Source: JABDMH01 sp965223215
GTDB taxonomy: Bacteria; Bacteroidota; Bacteroidia; Chitinophagales; Saprospiraceae
DNA: 64,000 nt
Direction of reading: 5' to 3'
Assembly (NCBI GenBank): GCA_965223215.1
Contig: CBDCVZ010000010.1
Location: forward strand, 1,674,001-1,738,000
Positions within the stretch are counted from its first letter, which is position 1; each line of letters begins with the position of its first letter. Below, one piece after another: positions 57,999 to 64,000 of the stretch. The position numbers and the translations under genes were made by a program. Under the pieces are notes generated by a model, which did not search any database, was not told the origin of the DNA, and saw only the letters and a list, made by a program, of their open reading frames with translations.

Positions 57999-58819
57999 AA
58001 TAGTTCGCGTTCGATGTTGCGCCAGGAAAACCAGTTCTCATCTTCTTTGAGGTAATTAATTTCACCATTCCGCTTGTGCGTAAAAAAGCCTAAATCTAAC
58101 CTAGGAGAGAGACTATCGATTTCCATGGCAAACTGAAAATCCTCATTAAAAAATCCTCGTTGAATGGCGAGATCCAAATTGGATAGAAAAAGTCCATGAC
58201 CGGGATGTGTGTGAAACCAGCCAACAAGAATTTGATCGGGGTGTTGATCTTGAGCCGATCCCAGAGTCACACTAAGACTGTGAGTATCAAATTCTAATCG
58301 CAGTTGGTGCTCATCTTCAGATGCAATAGGCACGAAAGTTTCGACCACCACTCGATAGGCCGATGTATCATGTTCCCGGGCATATTTTCCCAAGAGAAAT
58401 CCGCCCACTTCGGTGCTTACCTGATGAATTCTACCGCTTGATTCTGGATCAAATGAAAGGAGGTATTCCTGCAGGCTCTTACAAAAATCTTCTTTTAAAT
58501 AAATTTCAGCTATGATGGTATCCGTCCAGAGGGACCTGACATCAAAAATCCTACAATTACTGGCATCAACAATTTTATTGAACTCAGGTATCTCCGTCTT
58601 CTTATGCCAGGCAGATTCCCGTCGGGTAATTCTGATTTTTCTTTTGGATGGAGCATTGCTGCTGGTAGGATTTGGCCTTAACCTGGCTGTGGCTACTTTG
58701 GTGGACTGTCGAGAAGTTCGATGACTCGATCTATTTCGCAGGATCATCCACAACACAGTGGCTACAGTGAAGAGCAGCACTCCCCATCCATACCAATCGT
58801 TAAAAAGTAAATATTCCAC
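57995..58819 (-). CDS. Membrane-anchored JAMM/JAB (MPN+) metallopeptidase
   Basis: 274 residues. One N-terminal helix (~12-27, GVLLFTVATVLWMIL) followed by a basic segment (RNRSSHRTSR) suggests the catalytic domain is cytosolic. The full JAMM signature is present: Glu137 (STEVGGFLLG), His203 and His205 (GWFHTHPGHG), Ser213 and Asp216 (LFLSNLD), giving E-x(n)-HxH-x7-S-x2-D. These enzymes cut isopeptide or peptide bonds at the C-terminus of ubiquitin-like proteins, so it is the natural processing or deconjugating enzyme for the small beta-grasp protein in this operon. The tail is long for a stand-alone bacterial JAB (about 60 residues after the motif). The 4-nt overlap with the vWA gene indicates coupling. 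Confidence 0.92.
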   Translation of the reverse strand: MEYLLFNDWYGWGVLLFTVATVLWMILRNRSSHRTSRQSTKVATARLRPNPTSSNAPSKRKIRITRRESAWHKKTEIPEFNKIVDASNCRIFDVRSLWTDTIIAEIYLKEDFCKSLQEYLLSFDPESSGRIHQVSTEVGGFLLGKYAREHDTSAYRVVVETFVPIASEDEHQLRLEFDTHSLSVTLGSAQDQHPDQILVGWFHTHPGHGLFLSNLDLAIQRGFFNEDFQFAMEIDSLSPRLDLGFFTHKRNGEINYLKEDENWFSWRNIERELL

Positions 58820-58846
58820 ACCAAGGTTTTTTGGTGAAAGTGTAAA

Positions 58847-60658
58847 TCACCCCTCCACTTCCCAGTCTTCATCGTATTCCATATCGTCAAATACAGATTT
58901 TCGCAGATTGATCTTGCGATTAAAACGGCGCCAAAGTAAAAGGCCTCCTAATAAGACCAGCCCTCCAATGCTGCCTGACAGCAGGAGCGATCGCCAATCT
59001 CGATCAAAATGTACAATGCCTGCATGGGCGATCTGTTTTCTACTTAGGTCCTTGATCTTAAGTGCGAAAGTGCCAGGACCTACCAGGTCTCTCAGTCCCT
59101 CTTTCTCTATGGTAACTGTTCCCTTTGAATATTCTTGCTCAATCTCAGCAGTCTTACCAGCTGTGATTGAGGCTGTATCTTGTAGTCTGATTCGATAGGG
59201 TTGATAGCCACCACTTAAAATCATTGTAATCAAGCCTTCTTGCTCTTGAAAATAGGCCACAGATATTTCGCGGTTCCAATCCACCCTGATTTCTCGGCCG
59301 GCATCATCTTCTAATACAATGTGATAAAATCCAAGATTGAGTGGGGTAACTGTGAGCAGATGCTTTGATATTAACTCTTGATCGTCCACAATCAGGTCAT
59401 CTGAAAAGTATGAGACCTTCAGATTGGATACACCGCTAAATTCGACCAAGTGGCGGTGATCTTTGTGCGTTATCTGGTACTCTCCGGGACTTAATTTTAC
59501 TAATAGATTTTGTGCTAGCGCGCTGTATTTTCCCTGTGGGTAAGACTGTATATAAGTATTGACCAGCTCTATCGAAGGATGTTCCGCCACCGTCGACCAG
59601 TAGATATCCTCGGCATCATTGGTCACTAATGCCAGGCTATCTCCAGCGTGTTTTGCAAAAGCTCCGCCCGGAAATCGCTGAAGGTATCCTTGGTAAGCTG
59701 CAGCTGTGCCCAAAGAAATGGCTTGTTCCCACCAGCCTTGATCTAGCTCGATCAATCTGATACGAGCTTTTTCGACGACTGTGTCACCCTGATATTGTAC
59801 CAAAAAGTCTCTTACTAGCTTCGGATCGTTGGTATGTGCTATCAGCTGCCATTGTCGCTCTTTTCGACTCATCGCTCCAATTCTTTTTTTCATAAGCTCC
59901 TCAATGGCCTTCTCAGCTTCATTTCGATATCTTAGTTGCGTGGATCGGGCCAGATAGCGTCGGTAATCGCCTACCTGTCCACGTCTCGATACATCCCTCC
60001 ATAAGGTCTCTTCGATGGCTGCCAATTGATTTTGGGCCTCCATGGCTGCGGCATGATCGGGATAATGGGCTTGGAAGAACTCCAGTCTTTCGCGTCCTTT
60101 GCCATCAACAAATAGATCGAAAGTAGTTTGCGGATCTAGCTGATCCAGTTGTGCCAGTAGGCTGATCTGACTTTCAGCCACCTCTGCATGAGGTCCATTC
60201 GGAAAGATTTCCAGGTATCTGCTAAAAGAATCTTGATGCCATTTCTGAACATCTCCAAAAACGTGATTCCAATAATCGTTTTCCTTTTGAGCAATACATT
60301 GACGGACCTTTAGGGCATATTCTCCAGATGGATAACTAACCAACATCAGCTCCAATTCCTCAATGCTACGTGCTAGATTTTGGATGGCACAGTAGCGTTG
60401 AAACTGGCTTTCTGGCATTTCAACACCGCGTACCCGTAGTTCTGTTCTAGCTCGCGCACAATAAATTCCGTTGTTACTTCCCTCGCAATAGGCAGCTAAG
60501 TAGTCTTTTAACCTCTGGATTTTCACCACATTGTCTGGCGCCATCAATACGGCTTCCCAAGCATTTTCTTCCGCCACTGATTGCCCCATCATCATTCCTC
60601 CAAAGCTGATCGTGAGGATGACTGCCAGAGTCCAACTGCGATGGAGATATCGATGCAT
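58847..60658 (-). CDS. Membrane-anchored protein with periplasmic TPR-like repeats
   Basis: The start is set at the ATG at 60658 (an upstream in-frame start at 60706 would overlap the E2 gene), because MHRYLHRSWTLAVILTISF is a signal peptide. ~603 residues. The periplasmic part is built of ~35-residue helical units with the recurring text 'W......YL..(F/Y)P.G.(H/Y)...A' (FSRYLEIFPNGPHAEVAE, YQGYLQRFPGGAFAKHA, VNTYIQSYPQGKYSALA). A beta-rich segment (~410-540) follows, then a C-terminal membrane helix (SLLLSGSIGGLVLLGGLLLW) and a short acidic cytosolic tail (DDMEYDEDWEVEG). Likely a scaffold or sensor that spans the inner membrane. It lies 7 bp after the E2 gene and 27 bp before the JAMM gene. 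Confidence 0.75.
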   Translation of the reverse strand: MHRYLHRSWTLAVILTISFGGMMMGQSVAEENAWEAVLMAPDNVVKIQRLKDYLAAYCEGSNNGIYCARARTELRVRGVEMPESQFQRYCAIQNLARSIEELELMLVSYPSGEYALKVRQCIAQKENDYWNHVFGDVQKWHQDSFSRYLEIFPNGPHAEVAESQISLLAQLDQLDPQTTFDLFVDGKGRERLEFFQAHYPDHAAAMEAQNQLAAIEETLWRDVSRRGQVGDYRRYLARSTQLRYRNEAEKAIEELMKKRIGAMSRKERQWQLIAHTNDPKLVRDFLVQYQGDTVVEKARIRLIELDQGWWEQAISLGTAAAYQGYLQRFPGGAFAKHAGDSLALVTNDAEDIYWSTVAEHPSIELVNTYIQSYPQGKYSALAQNLLVKLSPGEYQITHKDHRHLVEFSGVSNLKVSYFSDDLIVDDQELISKHLLTVTPLNLGFYHIVLEDDAGREIRVDWNREISVAYFQEQEGLITMILSGGYQPYRIRLQDTASITAGKTAEIEQEYSKGTVTIEKEGLRDLVGPGTFALKIKDLSRKQIAHAGIVHFDRDWRSLLLSGSIGGLVLLGGLLLWRRFNRKINLRKSVFDDMEYDEDWEVEG

Positions 60659-60665
60659 TTGCAAA

Positions 60666-61289
60666 CTATTTTTTAAAGCGCAGTTTTTTGGTTGGTGGCT
60701 CACCACTCTTGCTGCTGCTTTTGATCTTAAAGCCAGATTTTTCAGGAACTAAGATCCCACCTTCTTTGCTTACAATTCCATTTGGCTCAGCAAATTCCAG
60801 CACCCAATCTGCCACCTTCCCATCTTCTGGAAAGGGATGGGTATGCTCGGCATGATAATTCTTATATCTCAATATTTCCTCTATACGAAGTACCAACTGC
60901 TTGAGGCTATAACCCTTGCCAAAGTTTTGAGTATTGCCACAAATTCGACCTTGAAATTTACCGTGAAATTGAATGTTGGGATGCCAAACTGGCGTTTTGG
61001 TATAGATTTTTGCAGATTCTAAGGGATATCGCTTAGGCAGGGTAATCTCTACCTGATGTTCACTACCAAAAATCGGTTGTGAATCGTCCCCTATGCCAGT
61101 AATGGTTCGCAGATGATAGGTTACCAGGTATTTCACCGGAATTTTTAATGGACTGACCACCGCACTGGACTGGATTTCAATATGTGGGTGCTGCAATTCG
61201 GCTAGTTCTAGATGTTCGGTTGCAAGCCTTTTATAAATGAAATGCTTTTTAAAGATGGGATGATCAAAGTCGTATTTAGGCTTTATCAT
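60666..61289 (-). CDS. E2-like ubiquitin-conjugating (UBC-fold) protein
   Basis: 207 residues. The UBC core is recognisable: beta-sheet (HLRTITGIG, HQVEITLPKRYPLESAKIY), the T-P-x-x-H-P-N signature (TKTPVWHPNI, HPN at 103-105) and the active-site region GRICGN with Cys117 at the normal distance from HPN, then the C-terminal helix (SLKQLVLRIEEILRY). Such E2s accept a thioester-linked ubiquitin-like protein from an E1 and pass it on. The last ~30 residues are Lys/Ser-rich (IKSSSKSGEPPTKKLRFKK), a possible self-modification or binding tail. It begins 9 bp after the ubiquitin-like gene. No E3 (RING/HECT) was seen, so it may act directly. Confidence 0.9.
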   Translation of the reverse strand: MIKPKYDFDHPIFKKHFIYKRLATEHLELAELQHPHIEIQSSAVVSPLKIPVKYLVTYHLRTITGIGDDSQPIFGSEHQVEITLPKRYPLESAKIYTKTPVWHPNIQFHGKFQGRICGNTQNFGKGYSLKQLVLRIEEILRYKNYHAEHTHPFPEDGKVADWVLEFAEPNGIVSKEGGILVPEKSGFKIKSSSKSGEPPTKKLRFKK

Positions 61290-61298
61290 GGCTAATTA

Positions 61299-61601
61299 TC
61301 ACTGTGTTACTTGATGAAACAGGATCTGACCGGCAACCAATTTAGGGGTTAGATATAAGATCTCTCCATTCTGTACATTGCAATCAAGGAGGCTTTGCAT
61401 TTCTATCTTAGTATTGGTCGTTTTAGAAATCAGTTCATAACTGTAGGCATTCCCTTCCGGATCCGTCCGAGGAGCTGCTCCGTGGTCCAGAATCTCATTG
61501 ATAATTTCTTGTCCCGTCATCAAGGGAGGCAACTCTATCTCCAGCTCTTCTCCCTTTGGCATGATTCGTACGGTCACGTTTATATCTTCTCCTGAGCTCA
61601 T
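61299..61601 (-). CDS. Ubiquitin-like beta-grasp protein (YukD-like)
   Basis: 100 residues. The pattern of a beta-hairpin (NVTVRIMPKGEELEIELP), helix (TGQEIINEILDHG), strand (YSYELISK), and a final strand (NGEILYLTPKLVAG) is that of the ubiquitin/YukD fold. There is no terminal Gly-Gly: the chain ends VAGQILFHQVTQ, with a single Gly at 91 followed by nine residues. Either it is trimmed (for example by the JAMM peptidase in the same operon) or another chemistry is used. Its position between E1 and E2 genes makes it the obvious modifier. The 111-bp gap upstream is the largest in this part of the operon and could hold an internal promoter. Confidence 0.85.
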   Translation of the reverse strand: MSSGEDINVTVRIMPKGEELEIELPPLMTGQEIINEILDHGAAPRTDPEGNAYSYELISKTTNTKIEMQSLLDCNVQNGEILYLTPKLVAGQILFHQVTQ

Positions 61602-61712
61602 ATCGTGTTATTTATCTGCTTTTCCTAAAGTTTATTTTCACCATAATTACGTTCCCAAAAAATCGGGATTTATTCCACAACAATGGCATCATAAGATACC
61701 TTTTTCATAGTG

Positions 61713-62912
61713 CTATCTAAAATTAAGCATGTTCTGGTCCCCGCTCAATTCAACAAAATGAATGTCTTCTTTTGTCTCAACCTGTAGGATATGTAATGGG
61801 GGGACCCCAAATTCAGCTAAAGTGATGTCCAAATATGGACCGTCGAGATCAACTGAATCCAGTGAATTGGTGATGATAAAATCATCTATATCAGGCTCGC
61901 CCAGATCTCTCATCCTTTTGGCAAGATGAGGTTTGGCACACCCGATTTTATAATTCCGATCATTTTTTTGGTGATCAATCTCAATAATCCACTCATGATC
62001 TAGCACGAGTGTGACTCGATCAGTTTGTAGGTTTTCTTGACACCAACGCAAAAAATCTCCTGTTTTATTTTGATTGGTAAACGGTGAAGTGATAACATCA
62101 TCCATATAGCTGTGGCTGATACACTCATCCAGCCAGGGAGAGCCATCATGGACCAAAAAGAGGTTATTCATACCTTCATATTGGAAGGTCTGACCAGCTA
62201 ACGACTGCTCGTCATTCTCGAAGATCACTTTAAGGGCTTCTTGAGCCTGCAACGCACCAATAACGGATGCAGAAATAGGGGTGGTTGCAATGCGACCAGC
62301 GCTTTGATTGCGATTTGCAATATCCGGACATCCCAAACGATGCCTGATTTGTTGCCACTCAACTTCTGTCAACTGACATTCATAACATGAGGTGCCAGGT
62401 TTGTATACTTTAAGCTGCCCAGCAAGATTTTCGAGAGCGCCGTCAATCCATGTTTTTCCGACCTTAAAGCTCAGTCGATTGGTGTACAGTCTTGCCAGCC
62501 GATTATCAAGGCAACCAATGATCACATCCATCCGCCTAAATATACCCAGGCCAACATCAATGGTCACATCACCAGTGATGGTACTAACCTTTGTATTAGG
62601 ATTTATTTGCCTAAGCCGCTCGGCGGCAACTTCTGCTTTCAATCGATGAGATTCTGCATCAAGTGGCCGGAAAAGTACAGATCGGCTAAGGTTACTATAT
62701 TCTATTTCATCAAAATCAACAATAACCAAATGCCCAACATTGAGCAATGCCAGGTTCTTCAATACCTCATTGCCGAGCGCACCCGCTCCTATGACCATTA
62801 TCGATGCACTACGTACCCTTTCAGCATCCCACCAAGAAATCAATTGAAAAACCTGATCCCAGGCTTGATCACTCTTCTTTAATCTAAGTCTTTGGCTTTC
62901 GGATTCAGTCAT
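61713..62912 (-). CDS. E1-like (ThiF/MoeB superfamily) activating enzyme with unique C-terminal domain
   Basis: 399 residues. Adenylation-domain signatures are complete: nucleotide loop IGAGALGNE (42-47), acidic Asp66 (VIVDFDEIEYSNLSRS) with NLSR at 74-77, Lys92 (RLKAEVAAERL) and IGCLDNR (Asp136). One CxxC (Cys176/179, SCYECQ) is visible, with a further Cys195. The second zinc CxxC of MoeB-like proteins is not seen. TTPISASVIGALQAQEALK closes the Rossmann core. Residues ~265-399 form an extra domain (FGVPPLHILQVET...FVELSGD) not found in MoeB/ThiF. It should adenylate the ubiquitin-like protein's C-terminus. It starts 23 bp after the AAA+ gene. The thiol used for transfer cannot be chosen from sequence alone. 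Confidence 0.92.
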   Translation of the reverse strand: MTESESQRLRLKKSDQAWDQVFQLISWWDAERVRSASIMVIGAGALGNEVLKNLALLNVGHLVIVDFDEIEYSNLSRSVLFRPLDAESHRLKAEVAAERLRQINPNTKVSTITGDVTIDVGLGIFRRMDVIIGCLDNRLARLYTNRLSFKVGKTWIDGALENLAGQLKVYKPGTSCYECQLTEVEWQQIRHRLGCPDIANRNQSAGRIATTPISASVIGALQAQEALKVIFENDEQSLAGQTFQYEGMNNLFLVHDGSPWLDECISHSYMDDVITSPFTNQNKTGDFLRWCQENLQTDRVTLVLDHEWIIEIDHQKNDRNYKIGCAKPHLAKRMRDLGEPDIDDFIITNSLDSVDLDGPYLDITLAEFGVPPLHILQVETKEDIHFVELSGDQNMLNFR

Positions 62913-62935
62913 TACGTGTGAAAACTGATCATGAG

Positions 62936-64000
62936 TTATGCAACTTTAAATTGTAGGGCTCCATCTACTAAATCCACTCTGATCTGTTCACCGCTATTCA
63001 CTTGGCCTGCAATGATCATCTCAGAAATTTGATCGGCTAGGTGTGTATCGATCACTCTTTTGATGGGGCGCGCCCCAAAAGCGGGCGAATATCCGAGATC
63101 AGTCAAGTGTTTCTTTGCTTCCAGCGTTAGATCTACGGCAATTTTCTTTTCCTTCAGGAGTCTTCTCAGACGACCCAATTGAATGTCGAGTATTTTCAGG
63201 AGATTATCTTTGTTAAGTGGTGAGAATGGAATAATGGCATCGAGTCTATTGAGAAACTCTGGCCTAAAATGATTATTGGCGACCATGCGATCACGCAATA
63301 CGGATTCATCAGGTAATTTTCCCTTTTCAAACTGGTCAACTACCCACTCTGCTTCTGCATTGGAGGTAAAGAGGATGACTGCGTCAGCAAAGGTGCCTTT
63401 CTTGCCGAGCGTGTCATGCAGATGACCTTCATCGAGCACCTGGAGTAACAGTTTAAATACATCAGGGTGTGCCTTTTCAACTTCATCAAATAGTACAACT
63501 GAGTACGGTTTTGAACGGATTTCATTCACTAACAATCCTCCTTCTCCATATCCAACGTAACCAGGTGGAGATCCTTTCAGGAGAGACACGGTATGTGACT
63601 CCATAAATTCTGACATATCGAAGCGGATCAGATTTTTGTCGTCATTAAACAACAGTTCCGTCAATGATTTTGCCAGCTCCGTCTTCCCAGTTCCCGTCGG
63701 GCCGACCAGGAAGAAATTGCCAATGGGTTTGCCCTTTTCTTTTATGCCCGAGCGACTGCGCCGCACGGCCTTGGCGATGGTATCGGCTGCATGATCTTGG
63801 CCAATCACTCTAGCCTTCAATTCCTCTTCGAGTTTCAATAGCCGGTGCTGCTCATCACCACCAATCTTGCCCGTTGGAATACCAGTAGCAATGGCTACAA
63901 TGCGGTTCATGTCTTCGATGGTGATGTTTTCTTTTTTTGTTTCTGATTTTTCTTGCATTTTTTGCAACACATCCTTGACAAACCGATCCCAATCCTCATG
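62936..64000 (-). CDS. Clp-type AAA+ unfoldase, C-terminal half (5' end outside the window)
   Basis: The frame is open to the end of the window (codons read H-E-D-W-D-R-F-V-K-D before the GTG at 63970), so only the second ATPase domain and C-terminus are seen. Visible are IVAIATGIPTGKIG (ClpB/ClpC-type linker), RVIGQDHAADTIA, Walker A GPTGTGKTELA, DMSEFMESH, GSPPGYVGYGEGG (pore loop), Walker B VVLFDEVEKAHPDVF, sensor-1 FTSNA, Arg finger RPEFLNRLD and sensor-2 GARPIKRVI. No IGF/LGF-type ClpP-binding loop is evident, so a disaggregase-like ClpB-type role is preferred. In this operon it could unfold or extract conjugated proteins. Confidence 0.9.
   Translation of the reverse strand, partial: HEDWDRFVKDVLQKMQEKSETKKENITIEDMNRIVAIATGIPTGKIGGDEQHRLLKLEEELKARVIGQDHAADTIAKAVRRSRSGIKEKGKPIGNFFLVGPTGTGKTELAKSLTELLFNDDKNLIRFDMSEFMESHTVSLLKGSPPGYVGYGEGGLLVNEIRSKPYSVVLFDEVEKAHPDVFKLLLQVLDEGHLHDTLGKKGTFADAVILFTSNAEAEWVVDQFEKGKLPDESVLRDRMVANNHFRPEFLNRLDAIIPFSPLNKDNLLKILDIQLGRLRRLLKEKKIAVDLTLEAKKHLTDLGYSPAFGARPIKRVIDTHLADQISEMIIAGQVNSGEQIRVDLVDGALQFKVA

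Noticed and set aside
60659..60706. Upstream ATG for the TPR-like protein
   Set aside because: It overlaps the E2 gene by ~40 nt and precedes a good signal peptide beginning at Met17 (60658).

Overview
The window is a piece of a Bacteroidota chromosome, most likely from the Saprospiria (Saprospiraceae or a relative). The evidence is several giant secreted proteins with type IX secretion (T9SS) C-terminal sorting domains of both the A type (PNP...) and the gliding-associated B type, a hybrid two-component system, LytTR signalling, and ECF sigma/anti-sigma pairs beside multi-kilobase adhesin genes. No rRNA, tRNA, CRISPR array, transposase or phage gene was recognised. Family assignments rest on motifs read by eye; no database search was run.

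Layout. 1-2.3 kb: two coupled genes for beta-solenoid repeat proteins sharing one C-terminal domain. 2.4-5.1 kb: a tiny orphan LuxR-type HTH gene and a secreted L-domain/leucine-rich protein. 5.7-16.5 kb: a 3586-residue T9SS protein with six 'YWVGG...W' modules followed by 28 head-to-tail units of exactly 132 bp coding a metal-binding repeat. 16.9-22.4 kb: a small conserved hypothetical and a 1551-residue HYR/SdrD-B T9SS adhesin. 23-30.5 kb: a sulfotransferase, a NIPSNAP-like secreted protein, a 1573-residue hybrid sensor/regulator carrying an F5/8C domain, and gene debris. 30.5-36.7 kb: a LytS/LytTR-type pair with a candidate direct-repeat operator, then a redox group (di-haem peroxidase, Crp/Fnr regulator, di-haem cytochrome c) with an Fnr-like palindrome. 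36.8-38.8 kb: a DUF234-type ATPase and remnants.

The most interesting part is 64.0 to about 39 kb, all on the minus strand and very tightly packed. In transcription order: a Clp-type AAA+ unfoldase (cut by the window edge), an E1-like ThiF protein, a ubiquitin-like beta-grasp protein, an E2-like UBC protein, a TPR-like membrane-anchored extracytoplasmic protein, a membrane-anchored JAMM/JAB peptidase, a polytopic vWA protein ending in an FHA-like domain, a membrane-anchored M23 peptidase, a quinoprotein-like/CARDB-like protein ending in a caspase fold that has lost its cysteine, and two giant T9SS type-B surface proteins with a decayed third copy between them. An ECF sigma factor and its anti-sigma protein close the series. 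Gaps from the E2 gene to the first giant adhesin are between -4 and 27 nt, so one transcript is likely.

Inference: this looks like a complete ubiquitin-like conjugation/deconjugation cassette (E1-E2-Ubl-JAMM) hard-wired to an envelope machine and cell-surface proteins. Related E1/E2/Ubl/JAB neighbourhoods are known from comparative genomics and some (the Bil type) act against phage, but the envelope module, the pseudocaspase and the T9SS adhesins make this version distinct and worth study.
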